From an uncultured Actinomycetes bacterium (GTDB lineage Bacteria; Actinomycetota; Actinomycetes; S36-B12): a DNA stretch of 19,496 nucleotides. The notes beneath the pieces were generated by a model that saw nothing but the letters and a program-made list of their open reading frames with translations, did not search any database and was not told where the DNA came from. Numbering within the stretch: the first letter of the stretch is position 1; each line of letters starts with the position of its first letter. Positions 1-6,127 of the stretch are shown here, in pieces. A program made the position numbers and the translations under genes. The DNA lies in contig CALGTB010000220.1 in assembly GCA_937902285.1 (NCBI GenBank), positions 1 to 19,496 on the forward strand. The letters are read 5' to 3'.

Positions 1-2
1 AC

Positions 3-1052
3 GGCGACGTCCTTCCCGCCCGGCTCACCGGCACCTACACCGTGACGCAGGGCGGGTCCACGGTCGCCAGCGGCAACTGGTGGACCACCGACTCGTCCAT
101 CACCGTCGTCGGCACGGACGCCTGCCCGTCGGTGATGTCTGCCGTCGCCGTCGACGGGCTGTCCCTGAACACCGCCTACACGGTGAACGCCAGCGCCACC
201 CTCGAACCGCGGGTCGAGACCGATGACGGCGACTTCGTCGCCGACGGAGCGCGGTCGACGGTCGTGGTCACCGCGAGCGCCTCGGCCACCACCACGAACA
301 GCCCTGCCGATCCGGAGGAGCCTGACGAGGACACCGGCGGTGGCACGACCGGAGGTGGCTCCAGCGGCGGAGGTTCGTCGGGCGGCGGCTCCTCCGAGGG
401 CGGAGGCTCGGCCGGCGGCGGGACGTCCGGCGGCGGGACGTCCGGCGGCGGCGCGTCCGGCGGTGGCACGACCGGCGGTGATCCCGTGCCGCCCGTCGTC
501 ATCCCGAACCCCTCCGGCTTCACCCCCGTCCAGATGCAGGCGCTCGCTCCCGACCAGGTGGCCACCATCACGCCGGCCGACTTCGGCCAGTTCGCCCCAG
601 CGGTGCTCAGGGCCCTGACCGGAGAGCAGGCCGAGGCGCTCACCCCGGGCCAGCTGGCCAGCCTGCGCCCCGCGGCTGCGGCGGCCCTCACGCCCGCGGT
701 CATCCGGGCACTGGAGCCCGAGCAGCTCGCGGGCCTGCGTCCGGCATCCGTGGCGCGCATCTCCCCAGCGGGCATCGCCCAGCTGACGGCCGACCAGTTC
801 GCCGGGCTGCGCCCGACGGCGGTCGTCCGACTGGCACCGGAGCAGTGGGCGGTGGTCACTCCGCGCGCGATCGCAGGCCTTGCTCCCTCGGCCGTCGACA
901 ACCTCCCGCCCGCTGCGGTGGCCGCCATCGCCCCCAGCACCCTGCGCGCCATGTCGCCGGCCCAGCTGCGGGCCTTGACCCCGCGGCAGGTGGCGGCCCT
1001 CACGCCGGCCCAGCTGGCCCGGCTCACCCCGGCGCAGCGACGCCTGCTCTGA
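3..1052 (+). CDS. Octapeptide-repeat, probably exported protein (3' part)
   Basis: The frame is open from base 3 to the stop at 1050-1052, so the true start lies outside the window. A GTG at 42 is in frame but the frame continues upstream of it. Three regions are visible, numbered from codon 42: residues 1-90, Thr/Val/Ser-rich and beta-like with alternating hydrophobics, resembling an Ig-like extracellular domain; residues 99-146, a Gly-rich linker of GGG(S/T/A)(S/T) pentads; and residues 161-336, 22 tandem octapeptides. There is no transmembrane segment, LPXTG motif or other anchor at the C-terminus, which ends directly after the last repeat. The linker and composition suggest an exported or surface protein, but any signal peptide is off the window. 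The next gene starts 4 nt after the stop, so the two are likely cotranscribed. I do not recognise a named family for the whole protein. Confidence 0.8.
   Translation, partial: GDVLPARLTGTYTVTQGGSTVASGNWWTTDSSITVVGTDACPSVMSAVAVDGLSLNTAYTVNASATLEPRVETDDGDFVADGARSTVVVTASASATTTNSPADPEEPDEDTGGGTTGGGSSGGGSSGGGSSEGGGSAGGGTSGGGTSGGGASGGGTTGGDPVPPVVIPNPSGFTPVQMQALAPDQVATITPADFGQFAPAVLRALTGEQAEALTPGQLASLRPAAAAALTPAVIRALEPEQLAGLRPASVARISPAGIAQLTADQFAGLRPTAVVRLAPEQWAVVTPRAIAGLAPSAVDNLPPAAVAAIAPSTLRAMSPAQLRALTPRQVAALTPAQLARLTPAQRRLL
336..479 (+). repeat. Gly-rich pentapeptide linker repeats
   Basis: About nine tandem units of the form GGG(S/T/A)(S/T) are encoded, one with an inserted Glu. At DNA level the units are imperfect 15-bp repeats built on ggcggcggg plus acgtcc-like or tcgtcc-like triplets. 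This looks like a flexible spacer between the beta-like domain and the octapeptide array. Confidence 0.85.
522..1049 (+). repeat. 22 tandem octapeptide repeats, consensus (T/A/R)PxQhxxL
   Basis: From codon 522 the protein reads in a strict 8-residue register for 22 units with no gap, up to the stop. Example units are TPGQLASL, EPEQLAGL, TPRQVAAL and TPAQLARL. By my count, position 2 is Pro in 20 of 22 units, position 4 is Gln in 11, position 8 is hydrophobic in all 22 (Leu in 16), and position 5 is mostly aliphatic. T/S-P-x-Q/E is typical of helix N-caps, so each unit may be a short capped helix stacked into a solenoid. This structural reading is inference. Octad arrays of LTxxQVxA type occur in some large bacterial surface proteins. 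Confidence 0.9.
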
Positions 1053-1056
1053 CCCG

Positions 1057-1605
1057 GTGACCGCCGAGCCCTCCCGTCCCGAGCGGCGCAGTCCCTTCGT
1101 GCGCCGCTGGCGGGGCCGCGGCCGGGTGGCCCAGGCCGTGTCGCTGCTCATCGTGGCGGGGGCCGCACAGCGGTTCGTCGCGATGCCGCGCTGGACCAGG
1201 GTCATCGGCGATCCCGGCGAGGTCCCCGAGCAGTGGACGCCCGGCCACGAGGCCGTGCTCCCGGTGCGCAGCGGTGACATCGTCGAGGAGAGGGTTCGCC
1301 GTGCTATCCGGCGCGCCGGTGCCCGGCTGCCGTGGACGCCGTCGTGCCTGGCCGAGGCCACGGCGGGGCAGATCATGCTGCGACGACGTGGCACGGCCGG
1401 GGTCATCGTCGTCGGGCTGCGCCGCGCCCATGGCGGGGCACCGTGGGAGTCGCACGCCTGGCTGCTGGGCTCGTGCGGCGCCCTCACGGGTGGCCCCGCC
1501 GCCCAGGGCTTCACGGCGGTGACGGTCTTCGAGGTGCCCGGCGGGCTGCGGGCGGGCGAGGTCGACCTGTCGGGACCGGCGACGCCCCAGGCCGACGACT
1601 GGTGA
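1057..1605 (+). CDS. Lasso peptide B2-like / transglutaminase-fold protein
   Basis: The 182-residue protein resembles the lasso peptide B2 family (Transglut_core3). It has an N-terminal basic then hydrophobic helix (about residues 20-45), a Cys in the CLAEA segment (Cys97), the family-typical segment MLRRRG followed by a VVGLRR strand (107-123), and SHAW containing His133. In the family Cys and His act in a papain-like site that removes the leader peptide of a lasso precursor. The Asp normally expected about 10-20 residues after His is not evident: no Asp occurs between His133 and Asp170. The start is GTG, 4 nt after the stop of the octapeptide-repeat gene, with no clear Shine-Dalgarno, suggesting translational coupling. 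No B1 (PqqD-like), asparagine synthetase-like C protein or precursor gene follows it, and upstream is not visible. Fold assignment is fairly sure; lasso function is not. Confidence 0.72.
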   Translation: MTAEPSRPERRSPFVRRWRGRGRVAQAVSLLIVAGAAQRFVAMPRWTRVIGDPGEVPEQWTPGHEAVLPVRSGDIVEERVRRAIRRAGARLPWTPSCLAEATAGQIMLRRRGTAGVIVVGLRRAHGGAPWESHAWLLGSCGALTGGPAAQGFTAVTVFEVPGGLRAGEVDLSGPATPQADDW

Positions 1606-1610
1606 GCTGA

Positions 1611-1670
1611 CGCCCCTCCTGGCCATGCTCGGCGGGCCACGGCTCACCGCTCGGCGAGGAGGGGGGGGCG
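1611..1670. terminator. Possible bidirectional terminator hairpin
   Basis: The arm cgcccctcct (1611-1620) is the inverse complement of most of aggaggggggggcg (1657-1670), with a GC-rich, partly foldable loop of 36 nt between. It lies between the convergent B2-like gene and tRNA-Gly, where a terminator for both would be expected. There is no T-tract, so this is tentative. Confidence 0.35.
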
Positions 1671-1689
1671 TGGGCATACGGGGCGATCG

Positions 1690-1763
1690 TGGAGCGGGTG
1701 ACCGGGATCGAACCGGCATGGCCAGCTTGGAAGGCTGGGGCTCTGCCATTGAGCTACACCCGC
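1690..1763 (-). tRNA. tRNA-Gly (anticodon TCC)
   Basis: Read on the minus strand, a full cloverleaf forms. The acceptor stem is GCGGGTG/CACCCGC, the D arm is GCTC/GAGC, the anticodon stem CCAGC/GCTGG carries loop CTTCCAA with anticodon TCC, and the T arm is GCCGG-TTCGATC-CCGGT. The discriminator base is T at 1693 and CCA is encoded at 1692-1690. The body is 71 nt, usual for tRNA-Gly. A -10-like TATCCT lies at 1784-1779 on the same strand. Confidence 0.97.
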
Positions 1764-1828
1764 GTGTGCAGCGTGCCAAGGATATCCGGACCTCCCCCTC
1801 GCCGGTGTCACCCGGGGTTACCGCACGG

Positions 1829-1834
1829 TAGGTT
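1829..1834 (+). promoter_or_regulatory. -10-like hexamer for a leaderless glycosyltransferase mRNA
   Basis: TAGGTT fits the TANNNT actinobacterial -10 pattern and ends 7 nt before the ATG at 1842, so transcription would start at or near the A of the start codon. No Shine-Dalgarno precedes the ATG, and no good -35 is visible. Confidence 0.5.
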
Positions 1835-1841
1835 CGCACGC

Positions 1842-3131
1842 ATGCCCGCCCCGTCCGAGCCCCTGCGCATCGCGTGGCTCGTCTACCGCGGCAACCCGCA
1901 CTGCGGCGGCCAGGGCGTCTACACCCGCTACGTCGCCCGCGAGATCGCGGCCATGGGCCATCACATCGAGGTGCTGTCCGGGCAGCCGTGGCCCCAGCTC
2001 GACGACCCGGGACAGCTGGTGCAGGTGCCGGGCCTGGACCTCTACCGATCGCCCGATCCCTTCCGCGTGCCCCACGTGCGCGAGTTCCGCGACACCATCG
2101 ACGCCCGCGAGTTCGCCCTCATGTGCACGGCGGGGTTCCCCGAGCCGTGGGCGTTCAGCCAGCGCGCCCGGCGCCTGCTGCGCTCACGCCGTGCCGACTT
2201 CGACCTCGTGCACGACAACCAGTGCCTGGGCTCGGGCGTGCTGGGGATGATGCGCGACGGCTGGCCGGTCACCGCCACCATCCACCACCCCATCACCGTC
2301 GACCGCGAGCTCGATCTGGCCCACGCCTCGGGCCTGCGGCGCCGGCTGTCGCTGCGCCGCTGGTACGGCTTCCTGCGCATGCAGCTGCGGGTGGCCCCGC
2401 AGATCCCGCGCGTGGTGACCGTGTCCACGAACTCCAAGACCGACATCGCCGCGCAGATGGGCGTGCCCCTCGACCACATGACGGTGGTGCCGATCGGCGT
2501 CGACGAGCTCATGTTCCGTCCCCTCCCGCACATCGCCCGGGTTCCCGGACGGCTCATGACGACCGCCAGCGCCGACGTCCCGCTCAAGGGCCTGAGCTTC
2601 CTGCTCGAGGCGCTGGCCAAGGCCCGCGTCGAGCGACCCGACGCCCACCTCGTCGTCATCGGCCGGCTCAAGGAGGGCAGCTCCGTCCCCGCCCTCATCG
2701 AGAGCCTCGGCCTCGAGGGCGCGATCGAGTTCGTGTCCGGGGTCACCGACGAGCGCATCGTCGAGCTCTACGCCGAGGCCGAGGCGGCGGTCGTCCCGTC
2801 GCTGTACGAGGGCTTCTCGCTGCCGGCCGTCGAGGCCATGGCGTGCGGGGTCCCGGTCATCGCGACCACGGGCGGCGCGCTGCCCGAGGTCGTCGGCCCG
2901 GACGGCGACAGCGCGCGCACTGTCGCCCCCGGCGACCCGTCCGCCCTCGCCGCGATGATCGTCGAGGTGCTGAGCGACGAGCCGCAGCGCGCCCGGCTGG
3001 GGGAGCGCGGTCGACTGCGCGCCCTCGAGCGCTTCACCTGGCGCAGCCACGCGATCGGGCTGGTCGAGATGTGGCGGGCCGAGCTCGCCGACCACGCCGC
3101 GCGGACGGAGGGCGCACGTGCTCACCGTTGA
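1842..3131 (+). CDS. GT4-family glycosyltransferase
   Basis: This 429-residue protein has the GT-B architecture of retaining GT4 enzymes, which transfer a sugar from a nucleotide donor. The N-terminal domain opens with a strand and a Gly-rich loop (GGQGVYTRYVA, about residues 23-33). The C-terminal nucleotide-sugar domain carries PLKG with Lys249 and the EX7E signature with Glu323 and Glu331, followed by a stretch of the AMACGVPVIAT type. Length is normal for the family. The ATG at 1842 was chosen because the frame upstream runs through tRNA-Gly and because the -10-like hexamer sits just before it. It overlaps the following methyltransferase by 14 nt. The acceptor cannot be deduced; the neighbours suggest a methylated glycan, glycolipid or small glycoconjugate. 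Confidence 0.92.
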   Translation: MPAPSEPLRIAWLVYRGNPHCGGQGVYTRYVAREIAAMGHHIEVLSGQPWPQLDDPGQLVQVPGLDLYRSPDPFRVPHVREFRDTIDAREFALMCTAGFPEPWAFSQRARRLLRSRRADFDLVHDNQCLGSGVLGMMRDGWPVTATIHHPITVDRELDLAHASGLRRRLSLRRWYGFLRMQLRVAPQIPRVVTVSTNSKTDIAAQMGVPLDHMTVVPIGVDELMFRPLPHIARVPGRLMTTASADVPLKGLSFLLEALAKARVERPDAHLVVIGRLKEGSSVPALIESLGLEGAIEFVSGVTDERIVELYAEAEAAVVPSLYEGFSLPAVEAMACGVPVIATTGGALPEVVGPDGDSARTVAPGDPSALAAMIVEVLSDEPQRARLGERGRLRALERFTWRSHAIGLVEMWRAELADHAARTEGARAHR

Positions 3132-3828
3132 CCTCGACCGGCTCCGGCTCGGCCGGGGCGACACCCTCCTCGACATGGGCTGCGGCGGCGGCCGCCATGC
3201 CTTCGCTGCCATGAAGCGCGGCGCCAAGGTCGTCGCGCTCGACGCCGACGGCGGCGAGCTGAAGGTCGTCCAGGACACCGTCACCGCCATGGACGAGGCC
3301 GGCGAGATCCCGTCGGGCGGTGCTGGAGTCCCCGTTCAGGGCGATGCGCTCGCGCTGCCGTTCGCCGATGGCGCGTTCGACCGCATCATCGCGTCCGAGG
3401 TGCTCGAGCACATCCCCGACGACCGCGGTGCCATCGCCGAGCTGGCGCGGGTGCTGCGACCGGGTGGGCGCATGGCCGTCACCGTGCCGGCCCGCCTGCC
3501 CGAGCGCATCAACTGGGCGCTCAGCACCGAGTACCACGACATCCCCGGCGGGCACATCCGCATCTACCGCCAGAACGAGCTCGAGCAGCGGCTCGAGCGG
3601 GCCGGTCTCATGCTCCGCGGGTCGGCCCACGCGCATGCCCTCCACTCCCCGTACTGGTGGATCCGCTGCGCCGGCGGGGTCAATGACGCCGACCGTCTGC
3701 TCGCGCGCCGCTACCACGACCTGCTCGTGTGGCAGATCATGAAGAACCCGCCCGTGCTGCGCTGGGCCGACCGGGCGCTCAACCCGCTCATCGGCAAGAG
3801 CCTGATCCTCTACGTCGAGAAGCCGTGA
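3118..3828 (+). CDS. Class I SAM-dependent methyltransferase
   Basis: The 236-residue protein has the Rossmann-like fold of class I methyltransferases. SAM motif I is LLDMGCGGGRH (about 17-27), the acidic end of strand 2 is ALDAD (39-43), the motif QGDALALPFADGAFD spans 73-87, and the motif SEVLEHIPDD (92-101) is followed by LRPGG. This is the Methyltransf_11 pattern of small-molecule methylases. The start is GTG inside the last codons of the glycosyltransferase, giving a 14-nt overlap and implying coupled translation. The long C-terminal part (from about 125) contains His, Trp and Tyr clusters that may shape the substrate pocket. A role in modifying the product of the upstream glycosyltransferase is inferred from position only. 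Confidence 0.9.
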   Translation: MLTVDLDRLRLGRGDTLLDMGCGGGRHAFAAMKRGAKVVALDADGGELKVVQDTVTAMDEAGEIPSGGAGVPVQGDALALPFADGAFDRIIASEVLEHIPDDRGAIAELARVLRPGGRMAVTVPARLPERINWALSTEYHDIPGGHIRIYRQNELEQRLERAGLMLRGSAHAHALHSPYWWIRCAGGVNDADRLLARRYHDLLVWQIMKNPPVLRWADRALNPLIGKSLILYVEKP

Positions 3829-3835
3829 GCCGGGC

Positions 3836-4897
3836 GTGCTGACCCCGGACGAGCTCCGCGCCACCGTCGACGACATCGCCTCGGTGCAGTCGGCCGACGG
3901 CCGCATCCCGTGGGTGCCCGACGGCAAGACCGACCCGTGGAACCTGGTCGAGGCTGCCATGGCCCTCGACGTCGGCGGGCGCCACGACGACGCCGCGCGC
4001 GCCTACGACTGGCTGCACGACCGCCGCCTCCCGCATGGGGGCTGGCACTCGTACTACGTGGGCGACGAGGTCACCGATCCCACGCTCGACACCAACGTGT
4101 CGGCCTACGTGGCTGTCGGGGTGTGGCATCACTACCTGTCGACCGACGACACCGCCTTCCTGCGGCGCATGTGGCCGGTGGTCGAGGCCGTCTTCGACCA
4201 CGTGCTGGAGTTCCAGTCGACGACGGGGGAGATCGCCTGGCGGGCGGACGACCCCGACGACGGCGCGCTGCTGACGGGGTCGTCGAGCATCCACCTCAGC
4301 CTGCGGTGCGCGCTGGCCATCGCCGGCCGGCTGGGCCACGAGCGCCCCGACTGGGAGCTGTCGCAGGGGGCACTGGCGCTCGCCATCGCGCACCGGCCGC
4401 AGGTGTTCATGGACAAGTCGCGCTGGGCGATGGACTGGTACTACCCGATCCTGGGCGGCGTGCTGCGGGGCGAGGCGGCGCACCGGCGCATCGCCGCCGG
4501 GTGGGACGAGTTCGTCGTCGAGGGGCTCGGGGTGCGCTGCGTCTCGGACCGACCCTGGATCACTGCCGCGGAGACCTGCGAGCTGGTCATGTCGCTCGAT
4601 GCGATCGGCGAGACCGAGCGGGCCCGCGAGCTCTTCGGCTGGGTGCAGTTCCTGCGCCACGACGACGGCGGCTACTGGTGCGGCATGAACTTCGAGGGCG
4701 AGCGGTTCGACCTGCCGGGGCAGTACTTCACGCACGACCAGCCGACGTGGAACTCGGCGGCCGTCGTGCTGGCCGCGCATGCGCTCAGCGGCGACGGCCC
4801 GACCGCGGGGCTCTTCCGCGGCGAGGGCCTGCCCGCCGGCCTCCTACCCCCCTTCGATGCCTCGTCACTCGTGGCGGAATTCGGGCCCCAGAACTAG
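3836..4897 (+). CDS. (alpha/alpha)6-barrel protein, six-hairpin glycosidase or prenyltransferase-like
   Basis: The 353-residue protein is almost entirely helical, with repeated aromatic and Gly-rich hairpins (HGGW near 67-70, QSTTGEIAW near 127-135, HDDGGYW near 275-281). This resembles the (alpha/alpha)6 toroids of six-hairpin glycosidases and terpene cyclase/prenyltransferase folds. The stretch FLRRMWPVVEAVFDHVL (109-125) is glycosidase-like. The DxDD and QW signatures of squalene-hopene cyclases are absent, so a prenyltransferase label would be unsafe. Start is GTG, 7 nt after the methyltransferase stop. Residues 341-353 and the stop codon are encoded by a 61-bp palindromic element, so the C-terminus may be a recent addition. 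Likely the third gene of an operon with the glycosyltransferase and methyltransferase. Acidic residues such as Asp139-Asp142 and Asp278-Asp279 are candidates for a catalytic site, but this is a guess. Confidence 0.75.
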   Translation: MLTPDELRATVDDIASVQSADGRIPWVPDGKTDPWNLVEAAMALDVGGRHDDAARAYDWLHDRRLPHGGWHSYYVGDEVTDPTLDTNVSAYVAVGVWHHYLSTDDTAFLRRMWPVVEAVFDHVLEFQSTTGEIAWRADDPDDGALLTGSSSIHLSLRCALAIAGRLGHERPDWELSQGALALAIAHRPQVFMDKSRWAMDWYYPILGGVLRGEAAHRRIAAGWDEFVVEGLGVRCVSDRPWITAAETCELVMSLDAIGETERARELFGWVQFLRHDDGGYWCGMNFEGERFDLPGQYFTHDQPTWNSAAVVLAAHALSGDGPTAGLFRGEGLPAGLLPPFDASSLVAEFGPQN

Positions 4898-4916
4898 CCA
4901 CGAGTGACGAGGCATC
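4856..4916. repeat. 61-bp palindromic repeat element, copy 1
   Basis: Perfect 20-bp inverted arms, gatgcctcgtcactcgtggc at 4856-4875 and its complement at 4897-4916, flank a 21-nt loop. A second 61-bp copy lies at 10824-10884 with an identical left arm. The loops match better when one copy is inverted (13 of 21) than directly (about 8 of 21), so the copies appear to lie in opposite orientations. Here the element covers the last 13 codons and the stop of the barrel gene, between convergent genes, where it could act as a terminator. There is no T-tract. Confidence 0.85.
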
Positions 4917-4931
4917 GGGGGTGTGGGGTGG

Positions 4932-5552
4932 CTAGCTGCGGTGCAGGACGCGCAGGCTGCCGGTGGTGGCGCCGGCCGTGAAGCCCTCGGCGACCGCCCG
5001 CTGCCAGACGTGGAAGGGCGCCTGCCCTCCGTCGGCCGGATCCTCGAACACGTCGTGGATCGCGAGCAGTCCGCCCGGCAGCACGAACGGCGACCACGAC
5101 TCGTAGTCGGCCATCGCGACGTCCTCCGCATGGCCGCCGTCGATGAACAGCAGGCCCACCCGGGTGGCCCAGTGCCGGGCGGCGGTGGGGGAGTCGCCCA
5201 CGACCGCGATGACGTCGGCCTCGAGCCCGGCGTCCTCCAGCGTGCGGCGCAGGAAGGGCAGGGTGTCCATGCGCCCGGTGCGCGGGTCGACGACCTCAGG
5301 GTCGTGGTGCTCCCACCCGGCCTGGTTCTCCTCCGAGCCGTGGTGGTGATCGACGGTGAAGAGCACGGTGCCGGCCGCGCGGGCGGCAGTCCCGAGGTAG
5401 ACGGCCGACTTGCCGCAGTACGAGCCGATCTCGAGGAGCGGGCCGAGAGCGGCGGCCGCCTGACCGGCCCTGTGCAGGGCCAGTCCCTCGTCGTCGGGCA
5501 TGAAGCCCTTCGCCGCGCGGGCGACGGTCAGCGCGCGCTGGTCGAGGGTCAC
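4932..5552 (-). CDS. Class I methyltransferase of the Methyltransf_24 type
   Basis: The 206-residue protein carries LLEIGSYCGKSAVYLG, a SAM-binding motif I typical of Methyltransf_24 enzymes. This is followed by the FTVDHHHGSEENQ segment (acid after strand 2) and LLFIDGGHAEDVAMADYES with the family's Asp-Gly-Gly-His, then LPGGLLAIHDVFEDP. The family includes sugar and antibiotic O-methyltransferases and some metal-dependent enzymes. I chose the GTG at 5552 because it forms a 4-nt GTGA overlap with the stop of the DUF1801 gene; longer frames only shadow that gene. It is convergent with the GT/MT/barrel run and separated from it by the palindrome. The shared theme suggests involvement in the same pathway, but it is transcribed with the DUF1801 gene. 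Confidence 0.85.
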   Translation of the reverse strand: MTLDQRALTVARAAKGFMPDDEGLALHRAGQAAAALGPLLEIGSYCGKSAVYLGTAARAAGTVLFTVDHHHGSEENQAGWEHHDPEVVDPRTGRMDTLPFLRRTLEDAGLEADVIAVVGDSPTAARHWATRVGLLFIDGGHAEDVAMADYESWSPFVLPGGLLAIHDVFEDPADGGQAPFHVWQRAVAEGFTAGATTGSLRVLHRS

Positions 5553-6022
5553 GTGGCGGCGCGGCCCTTCTTGTTCTTGCGGAGCGACATCGAGGCGTCG
5601 TACGCGGCGATGTACTGCTCCATGGTGCAGGCCTTGATGGCGCGGCCGATGACGTCGAGCGGCAGGTCGTCGACCTTCTTGAACCGCACGCACGACTTGC
5701 CCATGTCCATCTTCTTCCCGGACGCGGCATAGTCGGCCTCGAACCGCGCGCGCAGGTCATCGCTGCCGTAGATGGCCATGAGGTAGACCGACATGTAGTT
5801 CTTCTGCGAGGCCAGGGCGGCGTAGGCGAGCGGCTGGCCGTTGTAGGTGTCGGGGACGATCGACAGCGGGATCTCGTACGTGATCATTCCCCAGTTCATC
5901 GTCTCGACAAGGCCCGCGGGCAGGTTGTCTCGGACCACCGCCCGCACGGCCGAGATAGCCTCCCGGCGTTCGTCGGGCAGGCCCGCGAGGTAGTCGTCCA
6001 CCGTGGCGGCGTCACTGCGCAT
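5549..6022 (-). CDS. DUF1801 domain protein
   Basis: This 157-residue protein matches the small DUF1801 (YdhG-like) family. An N-terminal helical segment with DDYLAGLPDERREAI (about 9-23) is followed by the conserved NWGMITYEIP (43-52), a Tyr-rich core (AALASQKNYMSVYLM, 68-82) and the C-terminal stretch GKSCVRFKKVDDLPLDVIG (107-125). The function of the family is not established. A TAGGGT -10-like box ends 6 nt before the ATG, and no Shine-Dalgarno is visible, so the message may be leaderless. The stop overlaps the GTG of the following methyltransferase by 4 nt, so both are probably one operon. Confidence 0.88.
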   Translation of the reverse strand: MRSDAATVDDYLAGLPDERREAISAVRAVVRDNLPAGLVETMNWGMITYEIPLSIVPDTYNGQPLAYAALASQKNYMSVYLMAIYGSDDLRARFEADYAASGKKMDMGKSCVRFKKVDDLPLDVIGRAIKACTMEQYIAAYDASMSLRKNKKGRAAT

Positions 6023-6028
6023 GCCGTC

Positions 6029-6034
6029 ACCCTA
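6029..6034 (-). promoter_or_regulatory. -10-like hexamer for the DUF1801-methyltransferase operon
   Basis: TAGGGT on the minus strand ends 6 nt before the ATG at 6022, the spacing expected for a leaderless transcript. It diverges from the iron box and efeU-like gene. Confidence 0.5.
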
Positions 6035-6083
6035 GTTCGGCCCGGTGCCGTCGCACACGGTTTCGCCGGGGGTCCGGCGTGCG

Positions 6084-6102
6084 CTAACTTAGGCTCACCT
6101 AA
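6084..6102 (+). promoter_or_regulatory. IdeR/DtxR-type iron box
   Basis: The 19-mer ctaacttaggctcacctaa agrees with the classical box TTAGGTTAGGCTAACCTAA at 15 of 19 positions, and its inner half TTAGG-N4-CCTAA is a perfect inverted repeat. It overlaps a -10-like TAGGCT (6090-6095) and lies 25 nt upstream of the efeU-like GTG. Binding of an iron-loaded IdeR/DtxR repressor here would block transcription of the permease when iron is plentiful. Confidence 0.85.
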
Positions 6103-6127
6103 CCCACAGTCCGGCGACGTCTCGGGA

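Noticed and set aside
336..479. Gly-rich DNA repeats as a CRISPR or minisatellite array
   Set aside because: The units are degenerate, have no unique spacers and encode an in-frame linker.
1661..1668. Run of eight G as a possible phase-variable tract
   Set aside because: It is outside any supported gene and more simply part of a GC-rich terminator stem.
1689..1841. 51-codon N-terminal extension of the glycosyltransferase
   Set aside because: It would be translated through tRNA-Gly and lacks family similarity; the ATG at 1842 begins the GT-B domain.
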